A DNA stretch of 64,000 nt from Astropecten irregularis (taxonomy: Eukaryota; Echinodermata; Asteroidea; Paxillosida; Astropectinidae): positions 31,620,001-31,684,000 of the forward strand of contig OZ020244.1 in the NCBI GenBank assembly GCA_963971285.1, in the 5' to 3' direction. Below are positions 1 through 12,253 of the stretch, piece after piece. Position 1 is the first letter of the stretch. Every line of letters starts with the position of its first letter. The notes beneath the pieces were generated by a model. That model saw nothing but the letters and a program-made list of their open reading frames with translations, was not told where the DNA came from and ran no database searches. A program made the position numbers and the translations under genes.

Positions 1-654
1 TGAGTCTCAATACAAAAAGCCCAAACTAGGGCTGTGTCCCAAACAGGCTTTCAGATCTACGGCTAGGTCTATTGTTTTGGTGTTTCCGCGTACTTCCAAT
101 GGAGCGAAGACCTAGACATAGCTCTAGACAACAGTTTCGGATGCAGCCTTATATTCTAAGCTTCTGGGAAACTGAGCCTGACACTACCCTTTGCCATGAA
201 ACTGGTCTCTCAATAGCATAATACTGGTCGCTGCAAAACAGCAGAGGGAGTTTTGTGGGCTGGTTGAGATGATCAGCAGATAGTCAGTAGCAAAAAATGT
301 GGACGTGCATTCTCATTTATAAACAGTTTTACATACCATAGGGCTAGCTCTATGGTATCACGTACACTGTAAAACCCTTGACTAGTGTCCTGCTCGTGAA
401 ACGAGTGTACATGCTCACAGCCGAGTCCCTGAGACACTCAGACCCCTACGATCCTGACTGGATTGCTTCCCTGTACACAATGGGTAATTTACTCCTGCTC
501 TTCATAACGTACTTATTAGGTTTTCCAAACATGTGCAAAGTCTGTAATGGTATCATCAGACCACTGTCGACTGTAACCTTGCCTGTGGTGATCATATTCC
601 GGACGTAACATGAAGTTCTGGGATTATACTTACAAGTACGTGTATTGACGAGGA
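1..654. other. No gene seen; left-edge repeat remnant
   Basis: I see no exon here. Positions about 30-165 start with GCTGTGTCCCAAAC and resemble the GTGTCCCAAAT inverted repeats at 43228 and 44437, so this is probably a decayed copy of the same element. The open frame at 378-608 has no splice or family support. Confidence 0.35.
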
Positions 655-915
655 CTAAAAATTAGCCCTGGAGCCTTTCTCAAATCTTGGCTCCAGCTCA
701 GGCTCAGGCTTCGTCTCTGTCATCCATATGCTAAAAATAGGTTGTGGTTTTTCAATGAAGCTGAAGCTCCGTTTTGTTTTTTCAAACCAGAGAATCTACT
801 CCTGAACAGCAGCCAAAAGCCTCTATTTTGTTACCTGTAATTTTAAAATGGATTCACGAAATGGAAGCGGAGCCTGAACCTGAGCCGGAGCAGAGCTTTG
901 AGAAAGGCCCCTGAT
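655..915. mobile_element. M7 family element with few GAGCCT units
   Basis: The ends are inverted (GGAGCCTTTCTCAAA on the left; TTTGAGAAAGGCCCC on the right). The inside matches the copies at 41560, 43440 and 52858: CATATGCTAAAAATA, AATGAAGCTGAAGCTC and AAGCCTCTATTTTG all recur there on the opposite strand. It has only short GAGCCT-like stretches, so it shows the element before hexamer expansion. Confidence 0.7.
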
Positions 916-1114
916 GTGGTTTTTACCTCAAAAAGATTTTACTCTTCGGTCCCAAGGTGTTCAACTTCAAATCATCATACATGTACATCCATGCAAACTG
1001 TGTTTGCAACTCAAAGTACGGTATGAAAGCCTTCATGTGGACAATTTGTATTCAAATCACGGAAGCCTTATAATAACCACAGACACAGAGCTTGGACCGG
1101 ACTCTCAGATTCAC

Positions 1115-1273
1115 CTTTCTCCTTGGTCTTCTGAGCTTTCTCTGGAGGTGTGTCACAACCACCTCTGCCAGGCCCCATCCCATCCTTGGATGCCTCCGGG
1201 CAGCTCCTCCTCCCTCCCAATACAAGAGGGACCTCACTTCCCTCCACACTGTGATTCACGGTGGATTTGGTCT
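1115..1273 (-). CDS. Candidate internal exon, unknown protein
   Basis: On the minus strand a GTCCGCAG acceptor is followed by 159 bp and a good donor (AAAG|GTGAAT). Only one frame suits both phases: two bases, 52 codons, then one base, a symmetric phase 1-1 exon. The peptide is hydrophilic, with SEVPLVLGG near the start and CDTPPEKAQKTKEK at the end. The frame stays open through the donor and stops about 50 bp later, so a terminal exon is also possible. The plus strand is open across the same stretch but lacks a donor. No neighbouring exon of this gene was found and I do not recognise the protein. Confidence 0.35.
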
Positions 1274-1825
1274 CTGCGGACTCCGCCAGTATTTTGTTCT
1301 TTCAAGGTTTCTGTTCCAAAATTGATTGGGACAGAAATATACGCTCCCTGTCTCGGATGGCAATTAGTATGCAGTAACAATGTTTTGCTTATCAATTCTC
1401 CGGACTTTTAATAGCGGAGGAGTTTTGCTAAGCTCATCAGAGAATTGAGAATGGAGCCCAGGGTCGATGCGACAAGATGACTTCGGCTAATTTGGTGGGT
1501 AATCCGATCGAGAAAAAAGAAACCTGACTTTAAAAATAAGAAAGGAAAGAGAGGCATGGCTTGAAATCTGATAAGGAAAGGGTAAATGAGTTTCACTGGC
1601 TAACTCTGCTAGCTTAGGTCACTTTTCCTGGGAGAAGACGATTAAAAGCATTGTGATTATTTGTATAAAATTTGTTTTAATTGCATAAAAATGGATGACC
1701 ATGTCTACTGGTCTAGACGGGTTCATTTTCAAATTCCCCACAGATGAACCTGAATTATTACTATTCCATGCCAAAGAAGAAGAGAAAAAAAAAAGAGAGA
1801 AAAGAACAAGTGTGTTGTTTGTATT

Positions 1826-1902
1826 TGACGAGCGTAAATTAACGCATGACCGAACTTGGCTTTTGACGAGTGTTAATTAATGCATGACCGAGCGTGGGTT
1901 AT
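1826..1902. repeat. Two tandem 37-bp units
   Basis: TTTGACGAGCGTAAATTAAC and TTTGACGAGTGTTAATTAAT begin two adjacent units. Each continues with GCATGACCGA and ends near TTGGCTT or TGGGTTA. The copies differ at a few bases. Confidence 0.7.
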
Positions 1903-2046
1903 CTTTATGAGTCATGCGTCCATTGACTCATTGATCTGCGAGCCTGATTGCGTGCTTCACACATGAGGAGGCCCGGATATCATTAAGGAGAAAGGGGGCA
2001 CTACACCCTCTCCAAGTTCAAAATGACCTCAGTACGACAGAAGCGT

Positions 2047-2072
2047 TCGTCCGTCCGTCCGTCCGTCCGTCC
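2047..2072. repeat. (GTCC)n microsatellite
   Basis: About six perfect tetranucleotide units (CGTC/GTCC). Confidence 0.9.
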
Positions 2073-2604
2073 TGAACTCTGAAGTCAGCCAGCCGATGAA
2101 TTAAAACAAGCACGTGCTGTGTTTCTAGAGGCCCGACTGGGTTGTCATTTGCCGTTTGCGGCCACCTGTCCACACGTCCAACGGTCGGGCAATAACTTAT
2201 CCAGGACAGGTAGGGCTTTTGGTTATTAAAAAAGCCGAGCCCTTTTTTTATTTGAAGGGATCAAATGGCTAATTGACCTCCCGAAACAGTGGCTCAGACT
2301 TCAGCAACCTACTTTAGCATATTGGTCATTCATTCAAGTTGGAGCGGGATTCATATCAACATCCATGGTGGAATCAGAAAATTTGTTCTACTCCTATATA
2401 ATTCATTATGACTTAAGACTCCTTATTTCCTTTTTCACTTATTTCAATAGCAAAGTTTTGTTTTAAAATACTCAGCAATGGTGTACATATAAATTTACTT
2501 TTGGGCATTTCCACGGTTTTGGAACATTTTGTGATACATGTGTGCACAGAAAGTTACCTTTTTTTTTACATTATTTGCATGCATTTCAAAGAACCATTTA
2601 TAAG

Positions 2605-2730
2605 TGGTATTCGGGTTTGAATCCTACCTGAGCCAGCATGTGATTTTTTCACGTGCTCTCACAAGCACTGAGTACATGTATACAGTGCTCATCCACGTCA
2701 GTGAAGGGCAAGCCTAATTTGCATATTATC
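2605..2730 (+). mobile_element. tRNA-derived SINE fragment
   Basis: A degenerate B-box (GGGTTTGAATCC) is followed by CTACCTGAGCCAGCATG, a T-run, GCTCTCACAAGCACTGAGT and CAGTGCTCATCCACGTC. The same order of blocks occurs at 39980-40130, and the tail recurs within the inverted repeat at 36660-36800. The A-box half is not clear, so the copy is probably 5'-truncated. Confidence 0.6.
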
Positions 2731-3584
2731 TATTTCCCGACCAAAATCATTTAATATTAATAAGTGGTATACTTGCTGATTCCGATAATTTTTTTTTAAA
2801 TATTTTTCAAATGGGAGTCTTTTAAGAGTGATATCAAGGAATAAGTAAACTTACAATACCATGGAATTGCCCTTTTGGTGTACATAGAATGCAAACGCCA
2901 TAGAAATCATGCCCAAAACTGAAACTGGTGAAATTGAGTAAAAAAAAACATCCACAATTTTCAAGCAGTTTTGTTCGTGTTAATATTTGCAGAAAGTGGA
3001 CTGAATAAATTATGAAAAAATGGATGGAGATTCTAATGAGAAAAGATTTCATTTTCCCAACTGCTATGTGTACGTTTATAATGGAAATAACATTAGTTAA
3101 TTAATGAGATCCTTGCACACATCACTGACTCTTGCCTCGTGTGCATAATAGGCCAACAATTTCCACAAACTGAAATTCAAAACCCAACCAAATCCTGAAT
3201 CAATCCAAAATCCATTTCTAATTCTAGTACCACTGTACAATAGAAACTGAATAATAACTTTTTCATTATTTCCAATTCTGTTCCATAGGAGAAAAAAAAT
3301 ATCTCCCAGAAATAAAAAAACAAATATTTGACCCTAAAAAAATGATACAAAGAAAAGTAATATAAAATAATATACACAAATTTGACGACATGAAGACACT
3401 TTCAAGCTTAATAAACAAAAAAATGTCTCAGAGAAAAAATTTAATAACCAATGAAAGATTAATAAGCCGTCATTTCTCATTTCATTTTTTAACCTCTTCT
3501 TACTCCACCAGAAAAAAAAAAAAACAAGGAAAACAAATCAACGATGAGAGTTTATTGATCTTTGTCACTTAGAAAAATTCCAAC

Positions 3585-4040
3585 TTGCAGTATCATCGCC
3601 TGGCCCGATCTCCGTGTGTAACATTTCCTGAGCGCCGAACCGGCCGGGACGGAATATATGTTGCCAAGCCATTATCCCGGCTCAATCAAATTTCCGCACC
3701 CGACAAAAATTATCAATCGGGTGGAATGAACAAGAAGAGCAATTATTCCACCGGAGGGCAGAGAGCCGTGAATTCCCTGTGACCAGAGTGCTACTGGAGT
3801 GATCCAAAACACCCGGGACTCGGGCCAGTAATCACGAAGAATCCACTGTTTGTTTATTTCCAAGGGATTTGGTTCTGGCAGTTTTATAAGCCCAATGAAA
3901 TCGCAATTAAGACTCCGGCTTTTTTCATTCCGGTTTTTTTTTTTGTAGGGGGGAGGGTCATAGTTCTCCTCTCATTGGCCATCATTAATTATTCACCTGT
4001 GCCGGAGTAAATCCAATTAAATCTTAAATTGCAGGTAGGT
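3585..4040. other. Repeat-free island, possible regulatory element
   Basis: This stretch shares nothing with the dispersed families. It is more GC-rich than its AT-rich left flank and holds clustered ATTA-core words (CATTAATTATTCACC, CCAATTAAATC, AATTATCAATCGG). Frames are open on both strands (3585-3782 plus, 3672-3863 minus) without convincing splice sites. A conserved non-coding element is one reading and an unrecognised exon another. Neither can be settled here. Confidence 0.25.
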
Positions 4041-7000
4041 ATTTACTGGTGGGTTTTTTCGACAACAACGGGGGTCAGGGAGTTAAAAGTCAGTACGTTA
4101 TACAATCAAACTACCAGCTGGGTCTCAAGCCATCACACCATCAACAGCAAGGGATCCTGGCTTTAATGGCTGTGTGATCAGAAGGGGCAGGTCTGATAGG
4201 AGGTGCTTTAAATGTCAAATATCTTGTAAGATAGACAACACATGTGCTGTATGTACACAACTTGGGATTCTTGGAATCCTGGTGGTGGGACCGATTTTTG
4301 ACTGGTCTATCTTGAGAAGTCAACCCAATATTGTGACCAATGGCATGCTATGCATAGGCCTAGATGTATAGTAAAAAAGCAGAGCCAGAGCATAGGCAAG
4401 TACAATTTACATTACATGTAGGGCTACTCACATGTACATGTGTACATCTAGATCAGGAAAGGTTTTATGGAAAACAAATTTCTGCAAAATTGTTTATGCT
4501 CAGTAACTTTAATTACGGTACGAGTGGAAGAAGCGTTACATGTATAGTATCTAAGGACTTTTGACACTACGGTACATCTAGGCCCTATTGCATTACAAAT
4601 GTTGAATCGAAATACAGGACTGCAACAAAAACTACGGACAATCATGCTCTACATTCATACTGCACAACACAAAATGTCGAAAATTTTCAAGTTTTAACAT
4701 GACAAAACCACTCTCAACCCACTTCCCGAGCAGGGTTAGTTTCAACACGGGTCAAGCACTTCATACGGGAGTTAAAATCTTGCAGTGCGAACAGGATAGT
4801 CACTCTAACATGGGTAGGACCAGTAAGCACAAACCCGGAAATTGTTTGTAGTGTGAAAGGCCCTTTAGATGTTGGCATGCTCTGTACAAATAATGTGCAC
4901 ATTAGAGAAGTGCCCAGTATACACATCAAATAAGCAAACAAACATGTGAGAACATGTCTATTAGTGCAAAAGTTTGTGCTCTAATCCAGTCTTGACCCTG
5001 GTTGACTTAGCCCAGCACTGGCACTGGCAGAAATAGTGGTATGTCTGGAGTGAAAAGCCCAGTAGGCAAGGCCATGCAGCTGCTACCATTAGAACATACT
5101 GTATTAAATTGCAACATTTGCTGTCTTCATACATGTACATATATGTTAATGCAAGATTTTCAACCTCAGGTCTGAATGAAACTAGGCTATCTATAGGCCT
5201 TTTCAGACTGCAAGCTTTCAACCCGGGGCGATCGAACTCCATTCCCGCCCTGGGTTGAAATTTGATTTTCAACCCCATGATATGAGCGATGTGTGTAGTA
5301 CTTGCAAAAGTAGGTCCAGAAAACCATAAAAAATCGCCGTTTTCATATTCAGCTTTTACATCAACGGTCAAATATTTCTATTTACAAAAAACAATAAGTT
5401 TCAATCGAATTCGGGCCAAAATCTTACACTCCCCTTTTCTTTGATAAATCTCCCAGCCCCCATACAGTATGTCCCGTGTACAAACTACAGTACTTGCTAT
5501 TTTCACACCAGAATGGCGGATCGTGACCTCCATACAAATTAACACGCACCCATGGTCAGTTATCCATCTTGCGCGTAACGCTATATAATCTTTGGTCACC
5601 TCCAAAATGAGTTTACATGTAGGGGCCTACATGAATCCATTGTTTAATTTGGCTCAATATACTGGAGGGGGGGGGGGGGTGTCATTCACCACCATAACAT
5701 TCATTGTTTAACTTGGCTTGTACATAGGCTGGCATAACATATTGACATTCATGTACACAATTACCCTAGCTGACACCATAGTTACTCAAAAGTACCAAAA
5801 CAACTTACACTGTACACATGGTACAAAGATTGCTTCTTGTTAAATAAAATACATGTATAATGTAGAGAATTGATGATTTTTTCTTAAAGCCAGCGCACAT
5901 AAATTATGAAACTGGTAAGGCGACTCCAAAAATACACTCTTTTGCTCTAGGGTTCTGGAGGCGATTTCAAACGAGAAGAAATCCTTTTAACCAAACATTG
6001 CACACTGTTAAGTTCTTCATCACCAATTCATAGGTGGCCAAGAATGAAAGTACAGTAAGTTTCACATCCTACACTCAGAACATGCCAAAACAAAAAAATG
6101 CACAAATCCATAAATGTTCACATTATCAGTTTACCGCACACCTTCAATACATCATAGATAGTGCCTCAGAGTCAGTGCCTCAGTAGGTTGCCCCAATGAC
6201 AGTTGTATTTGGAATGCAGAGCCCGTCCCCAGTGAATATAGCCATAGAGCTAACCTTTTTCATGCCCCAGTAGTGAGAGAGAGAGAGAGATGTGTTTTTC
6301 TCATTTGTTAAATGGCAAAGAGTGCTTCCCCGTCACCAACCAACTCAACCAACGTCATCGCCATCAACGGTGTGTGACACACAATGAGCTATAAAGGTTT
6401 ACCCTCATTGCACGCAGCGTTCCTAATGAGTGCAGGCTGATACAAGTACATTGTAGGCGTACAATGTGCTGTCTACGCCATATCTGTCAGTGCACTAGGG
6501 CGTTGCCTGACCAGACAGCTAGAAATATTTGCAATTCTTCTTTTCAATTTTGTAATATACTAATAAGATCTTTGCTAGGTATTTCTTTCATTCCATTCAA
6601 TACACAGGGGTATGCCTTTAATTTAAAAACAGAAAGTGCCATGTATCTATTTTCAGGAAATCTGAATAATATTGCTTTTGGCACTCATGAACATGTTCAG
6701 TATGCAGTAATTGTATACAGTCCTAGCTGTAATGAGAAGATAAAGACAGACAAAGCATGTACTGATGAGTGATGATAACCTGAAAATAATGCCCAAAACG
6801 TCGAGTTTATACCACTTTCCGAACCAAGTATAGACATACTTTCCCAGAAAAGTTATCCGCACATTACAAACTACTTACAAGTAAATTATACTTGATACAT
6901 GTACTTAACACGTTCCAATGTGGTGTTGGCTTCTCGTATTTAATGTAAAGTGTAAACAAATCTTTACAAAAAGACAAAAGAAAGTAGGCCTAAAGTTTGC

Positions 7001-8501
7001 ATCTTGATGTTTCATAAAGGTTAAAAGCCAGATTAGTGACAACCCAGTAAGTTACATTCTACACAGCTTGGAGAGGCTGATTATATTTACCCATTTTACA
7101 CAAGGGACATTGTTTGTTCTCAAAGTTGACTGAAATCCAGTCAGGAAATGTGAAGGTCATGGCAGTGTTGTTTACTTCTATCAGCTGTATGTGGTGTGTG
7201 TGTGCAGAGTGCAACAACATGCGGAAATGCACAGCATACAGACATAATATGCACATGAATACACATGCACTTTCACATGTTATGAACATGTAGGCCCTAC
7301 ACCAGTATGACATTAAATAAATGGTGGACATAGTGTGTTACATGTAAATAGTGTACCATAATTATAAAAAACATCAGCTGGAGTTTAATCGGTTGATTTA
7401 CATGTAGGCCTTAAAATACAGTGTAGGCCTATTTGCTGGGAATCGGGCAGAAATGAATATGATCTGACATACGAAAGATTTCGTCACATACGAAAGATTT
7501 CATCACAACTTTAGGTGAAACGGCTGTTATTCAGAAAAATGATGGTATTGTGCATATGTGAACACAAGTTATATGGACAGAGTGTGAAAATTACTATACT
7601 GTACAGTGTACACTGCACAACATACTGTATGGTACTGCCTGTACAAATCTTATAAAAACAATTTTCAAAACAAACAAACAAATTGTACATTTTATTACCG
7701 GTACTTGCGACAATAAGTCAGCCTCAGGTCCCTAATACCATGTAAGAGTCTGGTGAGCCAAAACAACCATTAAAATTCATTACAAATGACTTCACTGTGT
7801 GCACATAACTAAGAAACGGTACACATGTAGAAAGAAATTAAATGTACATACTACATAGTACTGAGTTAATGTGGAATAGCGCTCCGCACTTGCACTAAAA
7901 ATAGCACCCGATCTCAGACAAACATTGCAACCATGCAAACATGTGTGCGTGTGCGCGTGCATGTACACTACGTGCGTGAGACAATGTTTGTCTGACATAT
8001 CCGGGGATTTTGTGACATCATTAGTGCGGAGTGCTATTGCTCAGGTGAGTATCTATGAAGAGTGCATGGAGTGTACAGTACAGTGTACATGCATGCCAAT
8101 ACTGACCAATACCTACTGTCCAGGTTTGGTCAAGGAATGTCCAGTGGACTGTGGACAGATATCAGATACTGTTTGAGCCTGTTATAACTACTGACCGCAA
8201 TCTTATAATGAACCGGACTGATGAATACATTACCAGACACAAGACAACATAATAAGGATGTCAAGCACTAGCTGTAGGCCAGGCATTGCAGTACTCATTG
8301 TACATGTACATGTACACTATACGTACATTGTAACATACTGCATTCAGCAACAGGCAATAATGTCAACGGAGGTAGATCTCACACATACAATACAAAGCAC
8401 GCCAAATGTAAGGATACGATTACGTACCAAAAACTGAAAATTTTACCTTTTCTTCTTCAAGATTTCTTTTCTTTCTTTTTAAATCTTCAAAATTTAAATT
8501 C
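4041..8501. other. No gene seen
   Basis: I found no exon with consistent signals. TACATGTA and GTAGGCCTA words are dense, and there is a (GA)n run near 6277. TTTTCAGACTGCAAGC and TGTGAAAGGCCC pieces at 4730-5260 look like remains of an element related to the one near 53600-53690. A poly-G run of about 14 lies at 5665-5679. If the exon at 8971-9096 is terminal, its 3' UTR would start here. The nearest clear minus-strand AATAAA I noticed is near 7690, which is far away. Confidence 0.4.
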
Positions 8502-8647
8502 AATGGGAGACTCTGTAGAACCGGTCTTCAAGTCAACAGCGCACGTGCACGCAATTTTGAGCATGCGCACGTTGTTTTGCGCATGTGTAACGCGTGTGCG
8601 CACATGCGCTGTTGACTTGAAAGACCGGTTCCTTAAAGTCTCCCATT
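8502..8647. mobile_element. Hairpin MITE with AATGGGAGACT ends
   Basis: The left arm runs from AATGGGAGACT through GAACCGGTCTTCAAGTCAAC to AGCGCA. The right arm is its near-perfect reverse complement, ending AGTCTCCCATT. Arms are about 55-60 bp around a CpG-rich loop with GCATGCGCAC, similar to an NRF1 site. Transcribed, it would form a long hairpin. It lies just downstream of the minus-strand terminal exon at 8971-9096 and could fall within that 3' UTR. Confidence 0.85.
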
Positions 8648-8970
8648 ACAATGCAGTGCAAGCACCACTTCTCAACAAGTCCCTCCATTTACACATGTAC
8701 ATCCATTTGCTTAATGGTTGTCCTACCTCCATCATGGTCCTAGTGAAATCATGCAGCTACGATAGAAAGAAAAGGTGTCGTGCACTTTTTGACTTAATTC
8801 TGAGCACATACAGGGTGTCCTTCCTGCCTTCTCTGTCCAGCTCTACCACCAGTCCAGCCCCTCTCAAGACAACAACGCTAAGACCAGGAGGTGGAGGCCG
8901 GGACTCGAGGGGTGATGATGATGTGGGTCACATCAGCAGTAGCGTGGAGTCCTCTTGGTTGCCACTCATA

Positions 8971-9096
8971 TTATTCCATCAGCATCCACTTCCCGTACTT
9001 TCCTTCCAGATCAAAAGAGGAAAAGTCCGTCGGTCCCAGTTGGGCAAACATTCCCACGAGGTGAATAATTTTGACAACAGATGATGATGCACTGGA
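8971..9096 (-). CDS. Terminal exon of a small unknown gene
   Basis: The acceptor is strong: pyrimidine-rich CCCATCTCCCTCCAG just before 9096. A phase-0 frame follows for 41 codons to TAA at 8971-8973. The peptide starts SSASSSVVKIIHLVGMFAQL, goes on to GPTDFSSFDLEGKYG, and ends KWMLME, which reads like a folded protein end. The plus-strand frame over the same DNA is open but low in complexity (S/T/P/G-rich) and runs out of the hairpin MITE, so I prefer minus. Phase 0 matches the phase-0 donor of the start exon at 19114-19233. Joined directly, the product would be 81 residues, but exons in between cannot be excluded. Family not recognised. Confidence 0.55.
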   Translation of the reverse strand, partial: SSASSSVVKIIHLVGMFAQLGPTDFSSFDLEGKYGKWMLME

Positions 9097-9849
9097 CTGG
9101 AGGGAGATGGGACGTGGGTTTAGGCAGACACATACACGTACAGTCCACACGCACAGACAAGAGTGATGTGTGTAAAGGTTTACCTCGCCAGACTAAGAGT
9201 GGGAGGAGACAGGGCTCCTGGCTCTAGCGAGCTGCTGGCTTGAAGACTACCATCTGAGGATGTTTGGATTGAGACCCATGTGAAGGTCGCATTGTTTACC
9301 AGGGCCATGGCACTTGAGAGGCATTAGGGACCATGCTATACAAGTACATCTGGCTGGTAATGGTAAAAAGGTAACTGGCTGGATTCCAAGTTCTTTCATG
9401 TGATGATTTCCCAGTCTCAAATTCATTGTCTAGTGCACCAGGTACTAAAACACAGCACACGGAAGTACACATACTGTCCAATATACAGGGTCATTCCACA
9501 TTGATGCTACATGATTTGTAATGGCATTATCTGCATATTATCTACACGTATCATTCTTTATTACAAGAGCACATGTATGCGAGCACAGTTGCTCGTCTAA
9601 TCAGAATGAGATCCATCTCTGTACCTTAAATAGGATATTACATCATGAAGAATGAGGACCAGTACATTATAACCTAGATGTAATGATACCAATAATTAGG
9701 GATGCCCTCAGAAAATCGTCATGTCAATGCAGTAACATTGCATTTATATTCATGAGTCAAAAAAGTTTATGTCAACTAAACAGAAAAGGTCGTACTTGTG
9801 TAGGCCTACATGTAACAAGTTCCTGGATGAATGCACAGGAACAATGACT

Positions 9850-10036
9850 GGGAGTATTTTCTCTTTAATTTTTTATCTTTTAAAAGATCAAAAAGATTTT
9901 CGGTCCTTGTTACATCATTTCAGGCAGAACAATTTTAACTGTATGTTTCCACCACCACCACCTTCATACCCTGTTAGTTATACGTAAATCTGTGAACATT
10001 TCTGTTTTGGTTTCTTACCGAAGTATGATACTACCT
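9850..10036 (+). mobile_element. M1 element, 5'-truncated
   Basis: It retains the central palindrome (GATCTTTTAAAAGATC-like), the CACCACCACC/CTTCATACCCTG block and the right end ACCGAAGTATGATACTACCT. The left half is missing. Confidence 0.85.
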
Positions 10037-10666
10037 CTGGTCAACCTGGCCACGAAGATGTTTTATTTCAACAAACCAACTCTAATCAAATCAAAATTCC
10101 TCCCTGCTTTCCGTCCTGGTTTACACCCCGATGATGTTTTCTTGCAATTACTAAACTAATAACTATTAAGTAAACAGTATACACTGTATTCAAATTAAAA
10201 GTATGTAGCACTAGCAGACTGTAAAAGAGCCCCAAAGTTTCAAGGCAGCTCCTTGGAGTAAAACTGCCCTCAGCATCCATATTTCATTGGATTGGAATGG
10301 CTGTTGAAGGTTTACAATTGACAGTCAGTTTAAATGCCAACAGTAATGGCAGCTCCAGATAACCTGAAGCACCTAGCCTGGTTGACCTTTAAAGACAACT
10401 TTGCTGGGCTTCGAGGATGTTTACAAACTTTAAAGTTATGGCTGCATTGCCATTCTGGTATTTACATCGCTGAAAGTATACTGTGTGGGATGCAAATAAA
10501 TATTGGTAGTGGGAAGTAAATACCAGTACGTAAAGGGAAGGGGAACATAAAAGTCATTCTATCCATCATGGGTATTAATGATTTTAAAAACAAGTTTTGT
10601 TGAATGGTAAAAATACTTGGCAGGGAAACAAGTCATTTACTTCTGGTGAAGTGAAGGCAATGTATC

Positions 10667-10961
10667 GGGGCCCAATTTCATGGTCCGTTCAGTTTTACGG
10701 GCACTGCTATGTGTGAAATCTATTTCACAGAATCTGTAAGCAAGGCCTTCAGCGCTTAATCGGTTAGCGAAGAATTTTTAGGCTAAACTTGATCGTTTTC
10801 TGCCAACGCACTGTCGTGTACATGTACATTCTGCCGAAAATCCTTGCTTAGCGTGGCAAGAAAGAAAACTCTCCTGAGAAATACGCTAACCGTAAGCAGA
10901 AAAAGTCTGCTATCGTAAGCAAAGACGTTTTGCTTACATCAACTTCCATGAAATTGGGCCC
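10667..10961. mobile_element. M4 element
   Basis: Inverted ends GGGGCCCAATTTCATGG and TTCCATGAAATTGGGCCC enclose GTAAGCAAGGC, GGTTAGCGAAGAATTT and GCTAACCGTAAGCA. The same blocks occur at 25543, 32219 and 63513. Confidence 0.9.
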
Positions 10962-11873
10962 AGGTTCCATTCTGGTTAATTTGATCAATTATCCTAACTC
11001 AAATTAATTTTATGATTCCAAAAGAAATCATTGTGAAATTTAGACATTTGGGGAATAATAGCATGCTATGTACAAAAGTCACCCAAAGATATTGCCAAAA
11101 GAGCGCCCTAGCTCATAACATTAAAATACAACGAGGGCCACTTCAGAAACTATTTTTTTTTTCGCTGTTAAGTAATTCTATGAGTTTGTGCTTAGACCTG
11201 GTATGGACAGTGATTTTTACGACTGATCTCTTTTTTTTTCTTCCAGATTTTGCTTGGAGCTTACAACTCCTTATCCTTGAATTGCAGTAGACGAGACATC
11301 CTGAACTGTCACACTTCACACCGGTCCCTCACCCCCAGGCCTATAGGCCCAGGCCAAGGCCCTACCTGACTGGTTACCACTAAATACCTATGCCATACTC
11401 CACGTATTGGATATCACAATCTGCCAGCAGCAGGGTACGGGGCTGGCCTGGGCTGGGCCACTTACCAGCTCAAATAAGTCCAGGTTCACATAATTCTTGT
11501 AAACTGGTGTTCACTTACAATCATTCATACATGTACCAGTATACATGTACCACTCAATGCAGGGCCCACAGCGATTGTTCAGAGTTTTTTTTCAGTTTGG
11601 GTCTCCGGTGATGAAAATGACCTGGAGGATTTCAATGCATACCTGGCAAGATGAGAGTACAGTATGTCATGGACGGGTCAAATAGATTTACTGCGAAGAA
11701 TTTGCGAATTAACCTTTAAAAAGTTCAAGCATATTGCATTACTAGATATACATTATAAATAGGTAGTATTTCAAAGCGAATCTAAGCTGGGATGTGGCTA
11801 GTACATATGTGACCTGAGACTTGCCCTCTCCTCTTAAAAGAGGGGTCATCAACACCTTTAGCACCTTCAGTTC

Positions 11874-12253
11874 TTAAAGGTCCAATACATGATTGGTAAA
11901 GGTCACAGGACAGCACTCATACTTCATCTGATCAAACATGTACATGAAATAATAAACCTGTGAAAATTTGAGCTCAATCGGACATCTGAGTCACGAGAAA
12001 ATAGCAAAAACCCGACTTGATTTTCCTTAAAAAACATGAAGATTGGTTTACTTCATGTTTGTTCCAAAAATCGTTCGGACGAACGATCTTTAGAAAAGAC
12101 ACTAAATCTTGATTTCCTTTAAAAACCCAGCATCTGATGAACCAAGATTTCCCATGGTGACTGTTTGCACTGTTTATGAACTGTTGAGTCCATTTTCTGT
12201 CTCAAACTCAATATTTTTTTGGAGGCCTTGCAAATCCTATATGCTCCCTTTAA
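11874..12253. mobile_element. M2 element
   Basis: TTAA flanks both ends (11874-11877, 12250-12253). The left end is AGGTCCAATACATGATTGG, followed by GAGCTCAATCGGACATCTG, also seen at 50267. The right 190 bp (CGTTCGGACGAACGATC to GCTCCC) match the minus-strand copy at 26642-26830. Confidence 0.85.

Larger units (their letters stand above)
1274..3584. other. Intergenic or intronic, AT-rich
   Basis: No exon with matching splice sites was found. The stretch contains a 37-bp tandem duplication, a tetranucleotide run and a SINE (listed separately), and becomes strongly A/T-rich with poly-A runs from about 2750 to 3580. The short frames here are what random AT-rich sequence gives. Confidence 0.5.

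Noticed and set aside
8503..9084. 193-codon plus-strand open frame
   Set aside because: It starts in a hairpin MITE and runs antisense through a better supported minus-strand exon.
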